From an uncultured Alphaproteobacteria bacterium (GTDB lineage Bacteria > Pseudomonadota > Alphaproteobacteria > Rhizobiales > Beijerinckiaceae), in NCBI GenBank assembly GCA_937988775.1, contig CALKHP010000015.1, positions 1 to 64,000 on the forward strand: a DNA stretch of 64,000 nt. Reading direction: 5' to 3'. The notes under the pieces are model-generated. The model worked only from the letters and a program-made list of their open reading frames with translations, had not been told where the DNA came from and ran no database searches. Of this stretch, positions 47,311-57,447 are shown piece by piece. Made by a program: the position numbers and the translations under genes. The stretch's first letter is position 1. Every line of letters begins with the position of its first letter.

Positions 47311-48651
47311 ATGGCCAGCACCGTTTTCGATTCCCTTCTCTTCCGCAACATGTTCGGCACGGAGGAAATGCGAACGATATTTGGCGACGAGGCTCTGGTC
47401 GGGCACTACCTCGAGGCCGAAGCGGCGCTTGCCCGCGCGGAAGCGGGGCTTGGCGTCATCCCGGCCGCGGCGGGCGCAAGGATCGATGCCGCCGCGAAGC
47501 AATTAAAACCCGATTTCGCGCGCCTCGGCAAGGAGACCGAGAATGTCGGCTATCCGATCCTGCCGCTGGTCCATCAACTGGCCGAGGCGGCCGGCGAGGC
47601 GGGTCGCTACGTCCATTGGGGCGCCACCACGCAGGACATCATGGACACGGCCAGCGTGCTGCAACTGCGCGCCGCCTTCGCCATCATCACGCGCGAATTG
47701 CAGGCGCTGCGCGGCCATCTGGCAAAGCTCGCCGCCAAGCACCGCAACACACCAATGGCCGGGCGAACCCACCTGCAACAGGCGCTGCCGGTCACTTTCG
47801 GCTACAAGGTCGCGATCTGGCTTTCGGCGATCGACCGGCACATCGCGCGCGTGGACCAGGCGTTGCCGCGCATTCTCGTCGGCGAATTCGCGGGCGCCGC
47901 CGGCACGCTCGCCTCGGTCAGCGAGCACGGGCTCGCCATCCAGGAGGCGTTCTGCCGCGAACTCGATCTCGCCCAGCCGGTGATCACCTGGCACGCGGCG
48001 CGCGACGGTTTCGCGGAGGCGGTGAGCCTGCTCGGCCTGATCACCGGCACGCTCGGCAAGATCGCCACCGACGTGATGCTGATGATGGCGACCGAATTCG
48101 GCGAGGTCGCCGAGCCTTTCGTGCCCGGACGCGGCTCGTCCTCGACCATGCCGCAGAAGCGCAATCCGATTTCCTGCGAGTTGATGCTGGCCGCCGCGAA
48201 AGGTGTGCGCCAGCACGTTGCGGGCATGCTCGACAGCATGATCCATGATTTCGAGCGGGCGACCGGGCCATGGCATCTCGAATGGGTGGTGATCCCCGAG
48301 AGCTTCATGCTGGCTTCGACGGCGCTCGCCAACGCCAATTTCATGCTGGCGGGGCTGGTGGTCAACGAGGCGCGCATGCGCCGCAACCTCGACCTGACCG
48401 GCGGGCTGATCGTGGCCGAGGCGGTGATGATGGCGGCGGCGGCGAAGCTTGGCCGCCAGCACGCCCATGACGTGATCTACGATGCGTGCCGCAAGGCGAT
48501 CGAGGAGGGCGGCACGCTTGCGGAACGGCTCGTCGCCATGCCGGAGGTGGTCGAGGCGCTGGGCGGGCGCGCGGCGGTCGAGCGCTGCTGCGACCCGGTG
48601 AATTATCTCGGCCTGTCCGGCGCCATGGTCGACCGGGTGCTCGGCCGCTGA
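47311..48651 (+). CDS. Fumarase/aspartase-superfamily lyase, PcaB/PurB-like
   Basis: A 446-residue protein of the adenylosuccinate lyase/3-carboxymuconate cycloisomerase group. The superfamily signature GSSSTMPQKRNP is present, along with the WGATTQDIMDTA and AGRTHLQQALPVTFGYK segments. The overall sequence looks nearer to 3-carboxy-cis,cis-muconate cycloisomerase (PcaB) than to housekeeping PurB, but no other protocatechuate gene is near and the substrate is uncertain. A long reading from 46759 is a shadow over the adaptor gene. Confidence 0.8.
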   Translation: MASTVFDSLLFRNMFGTEEMRTIFGDEALVGHYLEAEAALARAEAGLGVIPAAAGARIDAAAKQLKPDFARLGKETENVGYPILPLVHQLAEAAGEAGRYVHWGATTQDIMDTASVLQLRAAFAIITRELQALRGHLAKLAAKHRNTPMAGRTHLQQALPVTFGYKVAIWLSAIDRHIARVDQALPRILVGEFAGAAGTLASVSEHGLAIQEAFCRELDLAQPVITWHAARDGFAEAVSLLGLITGTLGKIATDVMLMMATEFGEVAEPFVPGRGSSSTMPQKRNPISCELMLAAAKGVRQHVAGMLDSMIHDFERATGPWHLEWVVIPESFMLASTALANANFMLAGLVVNEARMRRNLDLTGGLIVAEAVMMAAAAKLGRQHAHDVIYDACRKAIEEGGTLAERLVAMPEVVEALGGRAAVERCCDPVNYLGLSGAMVDRVLGR

Positions 48652-48742
48652 TGCTTCTTCCTTGCGGAAAGCCGCTCGCGCCGCTCTATTGCGGCCTGCT
48701 CATATCATCCCGGTTGCCGTTTCGAATTGTCAGGAGTTCGCC

Positions 48743-49579
48743 ATGTCCGCACCGCTCGTTACCGCCAATGGCGCCGCCATCCCCGCCATCGGCCTCGGCA
48801 CCTTCAAATCGACCGGCGATGAAGGCATCAAGGCGGTGCAGGCGGCGCTCGCCGCCGGCTATCGCCACATCGACACTGCCCGCATGTATGGCAACGAAAC
48901 CGAAGTCGGCGAGGGCCTGCGCAGCGGCGGCGTGCCGCGCGAGCAGATTTTCGTCACCACCAAGGTGTGGTGGGAGGATATCGCCGACGGCGCCTTGCAG
49001 GCCTCCGCCGAGGCGAGCCTGAAGCGGCTCGGGCTGGCGCAGGTCGACCTGCTGCTGATCCACTGGCCGAACCCGGATGTGCCGCTGAAGGACTCCATCA
49101 AGGCGCTGTGCGAGACCAAGGCGCGCGGCCTCACGCGCCATATCGGCGTCTCGAACTTCCCTGTCGCGCTTCTGGATGAGGCGGTGGCCCTGGCCAGCGA
49201 GCCGCTGGTCGCCAACCAGTGCGAGTACCATCCGCTGCTCGACCAGTCGAAGGTGATCGCGGCCTGCCGCCGGCACGGCATGGCCTTCACCTCCTATTGC
49301 CCGATCGGCCGCGGCGCGCTCGACAAGCAGCCGGTGATCGACGCGATCGCGGCCCATCACAAGAAGAGCGTGGCGCAGGTCGTGCTGCGCTGGCACACGC
49401 AGCAGCAGGGCGTGGTCGCGATCCCGAAATCCGCCAATCCCGGTCGCATCGCCGAGAACCTGGCGATTTTCGATTTCACCCTGAGCCCGGACGAGATGAA
49501 GGCGATCCACGGGCTCGCGCGCGCCGATGGCCGCCTGATCAGGCCGGCCTTCCATCCGCAATGGGACGAGGCGGCCTGA
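48743..49579 (+). CDS. Aldo/keto reductase
   Basis: A 278-residue NAD(P)H-dependent reductase with the (beta/alpha)8 fold. The tetrad is seen as Asp in YRHIDTA, Tyr in RMYGNETEVG, Lys in VTTKVWW and His in LLIHWPNP. The GVSNF, LVANQCEYHP and IPKSANPGRIAENL segments bind cofactor. The type is close to 2,5-diketo-D-gluconate reductases and general carbonyl reductases; the substrate is unknown. CAGGAG precedes the ATG at 48743. Confidence 0.92.
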   Translation: MSAPLVTANGAAIPAIGLGTFKSTGDEGIKAVQAALAAGYRHIDTARMYGNETEVGEGLRSGGVPREQIFVTTKVWWEDIADGALQASAEASLKRLGLAQVDLLLIHWPNPDVPLKDSIKALCETKARGLTRHIGVSNFPVALLDEAVALASEPLVANQCEYHPLLDQSKVIAACRRHGMAFTSYCPIGRGALDKQPVIDAIAAHHKKSVAQVVLRWHTQQQGVVAIPKSANPGRIAENLAIFDFTLSPDEMKAIHGLARADGRLIRPAFHPQWDEAA

Positions 49580-49684
49580 GCGCGCCGGCGGGCGCCTGCG
49601 GTTGCAAATGCCGGTAAAAAATGAACCAATAAGCGGTTGGTTGCGTTTCAACCCAAAGCGTATCTCGCAAACAGGAGTTTGAAC

Positions 49685-50134
49685 ATGCGTCGTTTGGCAA
49701 TCGCGGGCTTTGCGCTCGCGGCCTCAGCCGCCTTCATGACGGGCGGCGTGCAGGCACAACCGCTCGGTTTCGACAGCAGCGTGGCGCAGGCCGCTTCCGG
49801 CGCGCAGGTGGAAACCGTGCAGTTTCGCCGTCGCCATGGCGGCCACCATGGCGGTGGCTGGCACGGGCCGCGCCGTCACTATGGCGGCGGGCATTATCGC
49901 CGTGGCTGGGGCGGGCCGGGCGTTGCGGCCGGCGTCGCGGGCCTTGCGGCCGGCGCGATCATCGGCGGCGCGATCGCCAGCCAGGCGCAGCCGGTCTACG
50001 AGCCCTATCCGGTCTATGGCGCCCCGGTCTATGGCGGCGATGCCGCGGCCTATTGCGCCAACCGGTTCAAGTCATGGGATCCGGTGAGCGGAACCTATCT
50101 TGGCTATGACGGGTTGCGTCATCCCTGCCCATAA
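49685..50134 (+). CDS. BA14K family exported protein
   Basis: A 149-residue protein with a signal peptide (MRRLAIAGFALAASAAFMTG to VQAQ), a His/Gly/Arg-rich stretch (RRRHGGHHGGGWHGPRRHYG), a glycine-rich hydrophobic segment (residues about 78-98) and the C-terminal BA14K module AAYCANRFKSWDPVSGTYLG. Family members include the Brucella 14-kDa immunoreactive protein with lectin-like properties. CAGGAG lies upstream. An inverted repeat AACCAA/TTGGTT precedes it at 49624-49642. Confidence 0.85.
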   Translation: MRRLAIAGFALAASAAFMTGGVQAQPLGFDSSVAQAASGAQVETVQFRRRHGGHHGGGWHGPRRHYGGGHYRRGWGGPGVAAGVAGLAAGAIIGGAIASQAQPVYEPYPVYGAPVYGGDAAAYCANRFKSWDPVSGTYLGYDGLRHPCP

Positions 50135-50157
50135 GGCTGGCCGACTACAGCGAAACA

Positions 50158-50190
50158 GCGCCCGTCCGGGGTTCCGGGCGGGCGTTTTCG
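50158..50190 (+). terminator. Intrinsic terminator after the BA14K gene
   Basis: GCGCCCGTCCGG pairs with CCGGGCGGGCG and is followed by TTTTCG, starting 24 nt after the stop codon. A normal Rho-independent terminator; it also lies just beyond the convergent DUF3253 gene's end. Confidence 0.85.
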
Positions 50191-50209
50191 TTGTCAGGGA
50201 CGTTTGGCG

Positions 50210-50506
50210 TCAATCCTGCCGGACGGGGCCGAGCCGATAGAGGCCCTTGAAATCGTTCGGATCGGCCTGCTTGCCCTTGCGATAGACGGCCAGGCGGCCT
50301 TCATTGGCGAGCCGCACCGCGATGCGGCGCACGGCCGGCATCAATGCGCCCCAGGCATCGCCGGCGGGGCCGGCGAGCGCCCGCGCGATCTCGGTCGGAT
50401 CGATGGTCTTGCCGGGTTCGCAGGCGGTGACGCGGCGCAGCATCGTCTCCTCCAGCGCGGCCAGCGTTTCGGGCGGGGTGATGCGGGGCTGCGCGGTCGA
50501 ATCCAT
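50210..50506 (-). CDS. DUF3253 protein
   Basis: A 98-residue protein fitting DUF3253: TLAALEETMLRRVTACEPGKTIDPTEIAR followed by WGALMPAVRRIAVRLANEGRLAVYRKGK looks like a winged-helix fold. Function unknown; a role in nucleic-acid binding is only suggested by the fold. It is transcribed towards the BA14K gene. Confidence 0.82.
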   Translation of the reverse strand: MDSTAQPRITPPETLAALEETMLRRVTACEPGKTIDPTEIARALAGPAGDAWGALMPAVRRIAVRLANEGRLAVYRKGKQADPNDFKGLYRLGPVRQD

Positions 50507-50652
50507 GATGCGTGTTGCTGCCGCCCGCGCGCAGCCCCGTCAAGTGACGATGTTGGCATCGGCACTTGTTCGTATCGGCATTGTTCGTATCGGTACTTGC
50601 GTTCGGGCGGCCGAGGTCACATCGTCAGCCGAGCGAGACAGAAGGACATGCC

Positions 50653-51057
50653 ATGCCACAGACCATCACCAGAAGCGTCAAGTCCCTGGTCCAGGAAGCC
50701 GAGAAGCATATCGAGACCCTGTCGGTCGCCGAGGCGCGCGCGCTGCTCGGCAAGGACGAGGTCGTGTTCGTCGACCTGCGCGATCCGCGCGAACTGGAGC
50801 GGGAGGGCCGCATGCCCGGCGCCTTCCATTGTCCGCGCGGCATGCTGGAATTCTGGATCGATCCGGAGAGCCCCTATGCCAAAGCGCAGTTCCAGCAGGA
50901 CAAGCGCTTCGTGTTCTTCTGCGGCGGCGGCTGGCGCTCGGCGCTCGCGGCCAAGACGGCGCAGGATATGGGCCTGAAGCCGGTCGCCCATGTCGCGGGC
51001 GGTTTCGGCGCCTGGAAGAAAGAGGGCGCGCCGGTCGAGCCCGGCAAGGCCGGCTGA
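50653..51057 (+). CDS. Rhodanese-domain protein
   Basis: A 134-residue single-domain rhodanese. The active-site loop is FFCGGGWRSA with Cys90; DLRDPRELEREGRMPGAFHCPRG is the conserved first half. It probably carries a persulfide and transfers sulfur. The partner is unknown. It lies 29 nt before a GST gene on the same strand, so both may be co-transcribed. The ATG at 50653 follows GAAGGACATGCC. Confidence 0.88.
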   Translation: MPQTITRSVKSLVQEAEKHIETLSVAEARALLGKDEVVFVDLRDPRELEREGRMPGAFHCPRGMLEFWIDPESPYAKAQFQQDKRFVFFCGGGWRSALAAKTAQDMGLKPVAHVAGGFGAWKKEGAPVEPGKAG

Positions 51058-51086
51058 TCGCCGGTGTTTCACGGGGAGGGGCCGGC

Positions 51087-51755
51087 ATGAAGCTGGTGAT
51101 CGGCAACAAGAATTATTCGTCGTGGTCGCTCAGGGTCTGGCTGGCGATGGCGGAGGCGGATATCGCCTTCGAGGAGGTGCTGATCGTGCTCGACCAGCCC
51201 GATACCAAGGCGCGCATCGCCGAATATTCGCCGTCCGGCCGCGTGCCGACGCTGGTCGACGGCGATGTCGTGGTGTGGGAGACGCTGGCGATCCTCGAAT
51301 ATCTCGCCGAGCGCTTTCCCGACAAGCAACTGTGGCCGGCCGAGAGAAAAGCCCGCACCATGGCGCGCGCCATTGCGAGCGAGATGCATTCCGGTTTCAT
51401 GGCGCTGCGCGCCGCCGCGCCGATGAACCTGTGGCGGCCCATCGAGGCTTTCCCGCGCGAGCCCGAGGTCGAGGCGGATGTCAGGCGCATCACCACGCTG
51501 TGGCGCGAGGCGCGCAGCCGCTATGGCGCCGGCGGGCCGTTCCTGTTCGGGCGCTTCTCGAATGCCGATGCGATGTATGCGCCGATCGCCACGCGCCTGC
51601 GCACCTACGCCATTCCGGTGGACGAGGTTTCCGCCGCCTATGTCGAGACGATCCACGCCATGGCCTCGTTCAAGCGCTGGCGCGATGCCGGGCTGAAGGA
51701 AACCTGGCTGATCGCCGGCGACGAGCGCGACTGGCCGACCGTCAAACGGGTGTAA
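51087..51755 (+). CDS. Glutathione S-transferase family protein
   Basis: A 222-residue GST with MKLVIGNKNYSSWSLRVWLAM at the N-terminus (Ser in the glutathione-activating position), YSPSGRVPTLVDGDVVVWET, and a helical C-terminal domain with FLFGRFSNADAMYAPIATRL. This N-terminus is typical of the YfcF-like/zeta-related class. GGGGAGGGG precedes the ATG. Its substrate is not known; it differs clearly from the other GST at 42 kb. Confidence 0.9.
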   Translation: MKLVIGNKNYSSWSLRVWLAMAEADIAFEEVLIVLDQPDTKARIAEYSPSGRVPTLVDGDVVVWETLAILEYLAERFPDKQLWPAERKARTMARAIASEMHSGFMALRAAAPMNLWRPIEAFPREPEVEADVRRITTLWREARSRYGAGGPFLFGRFSNADAMYAPIATRLRTYAIPVDEVSAAYVETIHAMASFKRWRDAGLKETWLIAGDERDWPTVKRV

Positions 51756-51773
51756 GGCCGGAGGCCGACCCAC

Positions 51774-51802
51774 TCTTCCTTCTCCCGTGCACGGGAGAAG
51801 GG
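51774..51802. terminator. Hairpin between convergent genes
   Basis: CCTTCTCCCG and CGGGAGAAGG flank TGCA near 51777-51800, between the GST gene and the convergent exported-protein gene. It resembles the arm of the MITE-like elements at 26.3 and 55.3 kb. No clean T run follows. Confidence 0.5.
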
Positions 51803-51824
51803 AATAATCCTGTTTTTGGTGAAT

Positions 51825-52292
51825 TCAGCGCTGGAAGCCGAGCAGAGTGATCCAGCACAATGCGCCGGGGTCGCTCAGCGCCACCGTCACGTCCGCGTCG
51901 TCGCGGTGGTCGAGGGCGACGGTGAGGGCGCCGCCGCGCCGCTTGCCGTGATGCACCTTGCCGGTGGCGCGCTCCGTCACGGTGAGGGTCGGCTTGCTGC
52001 ACCCGGTGCCGGGCACGGCGGCCACGACATGCTGGCCGGCCGGCGCGTTGAACAGGAATGGCCTGTCGCGCGCGTTGAGGTAGCGCTCGCCGGGCAGGCG
52101 GTGGTAGCCCTGCTTTTCCAGTTGCGCGCTCAGGCCGGCAACGGCGGTGTTGGCGGGAGCGGGCACGGCCGGTTTCGCCTTCGGGTCCGGCCCGCCGAAC
52201 GGCACGACGGTCTTCACCTGTGCGCTGGCCGGCCCGGCAAGCGTCAGCCCGAGCGCGGCCGCCGGAGCAAGTCCCCACCATTTTCGTGCCAT
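51825..52292 (-). CDS. Exported protein of unknown function
   Basis: A 155-residue protein with a signal peptide (MARKWWGLAPAAALGLTLAGP to ASAQ) and a Pro/Ala-rich linker, then a compact domain with two cysteines (GTGCSKPTLTV and GALCWITLLGF) that probably form a disulfide. I do not recognise the family. The ATG at 52292 suits the signal peptide better than the TTG at 52325. It is divergent from mccB. Confidence 0.7.
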   Translation of the reverse strand: MARKWWGLAPAAALGLTLAGPASAQVKTVVPFGGPDPKAKPAVPAPANTAVAGLSAQLEKQGYHRLPGERYLNARDRPFLFNAPAGQHVVAAVPGTGCSKPTLTVTERATGKVHHGKRRGGALTVALDHRDDADVTVALSDPGALCWITLLGFQR

Positions 52293-52433
52293 GATCGTCC
52301 TCGTTGCGCGTGGCGTGATGGGCAAGCGTTAGCGCCGGATTGCGGCAGGACCTCAACCGATTGCTCAGGTGACAGCCGTTTCCTGCCTAGCTAAGCATGG
52401 TGCAGCCGTCCATTCCAAGCGCAGGTGTTTCCC

Positions 52434-54041
52434 GTGGCCGTTCTCAAAACCTCCTTCGATCCGTCATCGGCGGATGCCAAAGCGATTGCGGCCGAATGGC
52501 AGGTGCTGCGCCATGACCTGCTGGAGCGGCGTGCCGCTGCGGCGGTCGGTGGCTCGCTCCGGGTGCGCGAGCGCCATGTCGGGCGTGGCAAGCTGCTGCC
52601 GCGCGACCGGGTGACCGGGCTGCTCGATCCCGGCTCGCCGTTTCTTGAGATCGGCTCGCTGGCTGCCAACGGCATGTATGGCGGCGATATCCACGCCGCC
52701 GGCATGATCGCCGGCATCGGCCGCGTCGAGGGCCGCGAAGTGATGGTGGTGTGCAACGACTCCACCATCAAGGGCGGCACGTATTTCCCGCTGACGGTAA
52801 AGAAGCACCTGCGCGCGCAGGAGATCGCGCGCGAGAACCGGCTGCCCTGCGTGTATCTCGTCGATTCCGGCGGCGCCAACCTGCCGCACCAGACGGAAGT
52901 GTTCCCGGACCGCGAGCATTTCGGCCGCATCTTCTACAACCAGGCGACGCTCTCCGGCCTCGGCATCCCGCAGATCGCCGTGGTGATGGGCTCGTGCACG
53001 GCGGGCGGCGCCTATGTGCCGGCCATGTCCGACGAGACGATCATCGTGCGCAACCAGGGCACGATCTTCCTCGGCGGCCCGCCTTTGGTGAAGGCCGCGA
53101 CCGGCGAGGTCGTCTCGGCCGAGGACCTCGGCGGCGGCGACGTGCATGCGCGCATCTCCGGCGTCGCCGATCATCTGGCCACCGATGACGGCCATGCGCT
53201 GGCGCTGGCGCGCCGCATCGTCGCCAATCTCAACAGCCGCAAGGAGATCGACATCGCCTTGCAGGCGCCGGCGGCACCGGCGCATGATATCGCCGAACTC
53301 GAAAGCCTGGTGCCGACCAACCGCGCCAAGCAATACGACGTGCGCGAGGTGATCGCCCGGCTCGTCGATGGTTCGGTGTTCGACGAGTTCAAGGCGACGT
53401 TCGGCACCACGCTGGTCACCGGTTTCGCGCATCTCAACGGGCTGCCGATCGGCATCCTGGCCAATAACGGCATCCTGTTCTCGGAGAGCGCGCTCAAGGG
53501 GGCGCATTTCGTCGAATTATGCTGCCAGCGCCGTATTCCGCTGCTGTTCCTACAGAATATTTCCGGCTTCATGGTCGGCCGGCAATATGAGGCGGAAGGC
53601 ATCGCCAAGCATGGCGCCAAGCTGGTGACGGCGGTCGCCTGCGCCGCCGTGCCGAAGATCACGCTGCTGATCGGCGGCTCGTTCGGCGCCGGCAATTACG
53701 GCATGTGCGGGCGCGCCTACGGCCCGCGCTTCCTGTTCACCTGGCCCAATAGCCGCATTTCGGTGATGGGCGGCGAGCAGGCGGCCAGCGTGCTGGCGAC
53801 GGTGAAGCGCGACAATTTCGAGGCCGACGGCAAGGTGTGGTCGGCCGAGGACGAAGAGGCGTTCAAGACGCCGATCCGCAACCAGTACGAGACGGAGGGC
53901 TCGCCCTATTACGCCACGGCGCGGCTGTGGGACGATGGCATCATCCTGCCCTCCGAGACACGCCGCGTGCTGGCGCTCGCCTTCTTCGCCACGCTCAACG
54001 CGCCGGTGCCCGAGACGAAGTTCGGCGTGTTCAGGATGTGA
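52434..54041 (+). CDS. mccB: Methylcrotonoyl-CoA carboxylase beta subunit
   Basis: A 535-residue carboxyltransferase subunit. VDSGGANLPHQTEVFPDREHFGRIFYN is a signature that separates the methylcrotonyl enzyme from PccB. MGSCTAGGAYVPAMSDE and FLQNISGFMVGRQYEAEGIAKHGAK follow. It carboxylates 3-methylcrotonyl-CoA in leucine breakdown with MccA (55.5 kb). GTG codons at 52434 and 52425 can both start it; no ATG is available. Confidence 0.93.
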   Translation: MAVLKTSFDPSSADAKAIAAEWQVLRHDLLERRAAAAVGGSLRVRERHVGRGKLLPRDRVTGLLDPGSPFLEIGSLAANGMYGGDIHAAGMIAGIGRVEGREVMVVCNDSTIKGGTYFPLTVKKHLRAQEIARENRLPCVYLVDSGGANLPHQTEVFPDREHFGRIFYNQATLSGLGIPQIAVVMGSCTAGGAYVPAMSDETIIVRNQGTIFLGGPPLVKAATGEVVSAEDLGGGDVHARISGVADHLATDDGHALALARRIVANLNSRKEIDIALQAPAAPAHDIAELESLVPTNRAKQYDVREVIARLVDGSVFDEFKATFGTTLVTGFAHLNGLPIGILANNGILFSESALKGAHFVELCCQRRIPLLFLQNISGFMVGRQYEAEGIAKHGAKLVTAVACAAVPKITLLIGGSFGAGNYGMCGRAYGPRFLFTWPNSRISVMGGEQAASVLATVKRDNFEADGKVWSAEDEEAFKTPIRNQYETEGSPYYATARLWDDGIILPSETRRVLALAFFATLNAPVPETKFGVFRM

Positions 54042-54048
54042 ACCGGCG

Positions 54049-54127
54049 CCTGGGCCCCGGCTCAAGGCCGGGGCAAGACGCGCGTGGACACGTAACGGTC
54101 TTGTGCCGGGCTTGACCCGGCACCCAG
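54049..54127. repeat. Palindromic repeats between mccB and frmA
   Basis: GCCCCGGC-TCAAG-GCCGGGGC at 54055-54075 and GTGCCGGG-CTTGA-CCCGGCAC at 54102-54122 flank an AAGACGCG/TAACGGTCTT stretch. The same two modules occur in similar order at 22909-22971. The rest of this 158-nt space shows only the AGGAG site of frmA. Confidence 0.8.
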
Positions 54128-54199
54128 CCACTTTCCAACCTTGCTCTCCATCCGCCGTTTCCGCACTATGCCGCCAACTCATTTTAGGAGAACTCATTC

Positions 54200-55312
<1,113 letters not shown>

Positions 55313-55322
55313 AGGATTGTCG

Positions 55323-55430
55323 CCCTTCTCCCCTTGCGGGAGAAGGTCCCGGTAGGGGGATGAGGGGGTGGCGCGAGGTACCCCTCATCCGGCGCTTCGC
55401 GCCACCTTCTCCCGCAAGGGGAGAAGGAAG
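55323..55430. repeat. MITE-like palindromic element between frmA and mccA
   Basis: A 108-nt element with arms CCTTCTCCCCTTGCGGGAGA (left) and TCTCCCGCAAGGGGAGAAGG (right), which are inverted copies, and inner GGGGATGAGGGG / CCCCTCATCC segments. Each arm also folds on itself. Same design as 26311-26438. No transposase is present. Confidence 0.82.
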
Positions 55431-55470
55431 GTTGCGGGGCTTGTGAGAATAGCGCGAGGAGCCAGGTTCG

Positions 55471-57444
55471 ATGCTTGAAAGCGTGCTGATCGCCAATCGC
55501 GGCGAGATCGCCTGCCGGATCATGCGCACGGCGCGCCGGCTCGGCATGCGCACCATCGCGGTCTATTCCGAGGCAGACAGCCACGCGCCGCACGTGAAGA
55601 TGGCGGATGAGGCTTATCTGATCGGCCCGGCGCCGGCGCGCGACAGCTATCTGCGCGGCGACGTTATCCTCGAGGTGGCGAAGAAGGCAAACGCCGCCAG
55701 CATCCATCCCGGCTACGGCTTCCTGTCGGAGAATGCCGATTTCTCGGAAAGCTGCGCCGAGGCCGGCATCGTGTTCGTCGGGCCTCCCGCTTCTGCCATC
55801 CGCGCCATGGGCCTGAAGGATGCCGCCAAGGCGCTGGTCGAGAAGGCGCGCGTGCCGGTGGTGCCGGGCTATCACGGCGAGCGTCAGGAGCCGGCCTTCC
55901 TGCGCAAGCATGCCGAGAGCATCGGCTTCCCGGTGCTGATCAAGGCGGTCGCCGGCGGCGGCGGCAAGGGCATGAAGCGCGTCGACAAGGTAATCGAGTT
56001 CGAGGAGGCGCTGAACTCGGCCAAGCGCGAGGCCGAGAGCGCGTTCGGCGACGGCCGCGTGCTGGTGGAAAAATACGTCACCGCGCCGCGCCATGTCGAA
56101 ATCCAGGTCTTCGCCGATGGGCACGGCAATGTCGTGCATCTGTTCGAGCGCGACTGCTCGATGCAGCGCCGCCACCAGAAGGTGATCGAGGAAGCGCCAG
56201 CCCCCGGCATGCCGGCGGATGTGCGCGCTGCGATGGGCAAGGCGGCGGTCGAGGCGGCGCGCGCCGTCGGCTATGTCGGCGCTGGCACGGTCGAGTTCAT
56301 CGCCGACGGCTCGAAGGGCCTGCGCGCCGACGGCTTCTTTTTTATGGAGATGAACACGCGCCTTCAAGTGGAGCATCCGGTGACGGAGGCGATCACCGGG
56401 CTCGATCTGGTCGAGTTGCAGTTCCATGTCGCGGCCGGCGGCACGCTGCCGTTCCGGCAGGAGCAGCTTGCCATTAACGGCCATGCCGTCGAGGCGCGCG
56501 TCTATGCCGAGGACCCGGAAAAGGGTTTTCTGCCATCGACCGGTCGCCTGTGGGCGCTGAAGCTGCCGGAGGGCAAGGGCGTGCGCGTCGATAGCGGCGT
56601 CGTCGAGGGCGGCACGGTGACGCCGTTCTACGATCCGATGATCGCCAAGGTGATCGCGCATGGCGCAACGCGCGACGAGGCGCTCGACCGGCTGAGCGCG
56701 GCGCTTGGCGATACGCTCGTCGCGGGGCCGAAGACCAACGTCGCCTTTCTGCGCAAGCTGATCGACCACGCGGATTTTCGCGCCGAAAAGCTCGATACCG
56801 GGCTGATCGAGCGCGATCTCGAGGGGCTCGGTGCCGTGCCGCAGCCGTTCGATCTCGGCGTGGTCGCCGCAGCCGGCGAAAGGCTGTTCGAGCGCGAGAT
56901 GGCGCGGCTTGCCGGCATCGGTGCCGCGCGCAACGCGATCGCGGATGATCCGTGGAGCGCGAGCGACGGGTTCCAGCTCTCCGGGCCGCGCGGCGGCGCT
57001 TTCGCGGTCGAGGCCGATGGCGAGAGCGTCGTGCTGTCGCTGAGCTTCGTGGCCGGGCATGCGCAGGCCCGTGCCGAGGGCGTGGCGGCGCTCGATGCCA
57101 AGGATGCGCGCTTCATCACGGCGGGCGATGCCTTGCTCGCCGTGCATGGCGGCCGCCAGGTCCGCATCCGGCGCAAGGACATGCTCGACGCCGATCTCGA
57201 TGCGGCCGAGGGTGCTAGCGCTGGCGGCGCGATCAAGGCGCCGATGCACGGCAAGCTGATCGCGCTGATGGTGGGCGAGGGCGATGCGGTCGAGAAGGGG
57301 CAGAAAATTGCCGTGGTCGAGGCGATGAAGATGGAGCACGCGCTTGTTGCGCCGCGCGCGGGCCGTGTCGCCAGCGTTGCGGCAGAGGTTGGCGCGCAGG
57401 TTGCCGAGGGCGCGACGATTCTGATTGTTGAAGCCGGCGCGTAG
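55471..57444 (+). CDS. mccA: Methylcrotonoyl-CoA carboxylase alpha subunit (biotin-containing)
   Basis: A 657-residue biotin-dependent subunit: biotin carboxylase domain (VLIANRGEIACRIMRTARR, KAVAGGGGKGMKRV, EMNTRLQVEHPVTEAI), a BT linker domain, and a biotinyl domain with VVEAMKMEHALVAPRAG, biotin on Lys620. Weaker similarity to PccA exists, but the neighbourhood with mccB and length fit MccA. The start codon ATG at 55471 follows GAGGAGCC. It carries CO2 to MccB for 3-methylcrotonyl-CoA. Confidence 0.92.
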   Translation: MLESVLIANRGEIACRIMRTARRLGMRTIAVYSEADSHAPHVKMADEAYLIGPAPARDSYLRGDVILEVAKKANAASIHPGYGFLSENADFSESCAEAGIVFVGPPASAIRAMGLKDAAKALVEKARVPVVPGYHGERQEPAFLRKHAESIGFPVLIKAVAGGGGKGMKRVDKVIEFEEALNSAKREAESAFGDGRVLVEKYVTAPRHVEIQVFADGHGNVVHLFERDCSMQRRHQKVIEEAPAPGMPADVRAAMGKAAVEAARAVGYVGAGTVEFIADGSKGLRADGFFFMEMNTRLQVEHPVTEAITGLDLVELQFHVAAGGTLPFRQEQLAINGHAVEARVYAEDPEKGFLPSTGRLWALKLPEGKGVRVDSGVVEGGTVTPFYDPMIAKVIAHGATRDEALDRLSAALGDTLVAGPKTNVAFLRKLIDHADFRAEKLDTGLIERDLEGLGAVPQPFDLGVVAAAGERLFEREMARLAGIGAARNAIADDPWSASDGFQLSGPRGGAFAVEADGESVVLSLSFVAGHAQARAEGVAALDAKDARFITAGDALLAVHGGRQVRIRRKDMLDADLDAAEGASAGGAIKAPMHGKLIALMVGEGDAVEKGQKIAVVEAMKMEHALVAPRAGRVASVAAEVGAQVAEGATILIVEAGA

Positions 57445-57447
57445 GGG

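Noticed and set aside
50557..50606. Short direct repeats of TTGTTCGTATCGG before the rhodanese gene
   Set aside because: Only two imperfect copies in about 40 nt. Probably slippage; too little to support a function.
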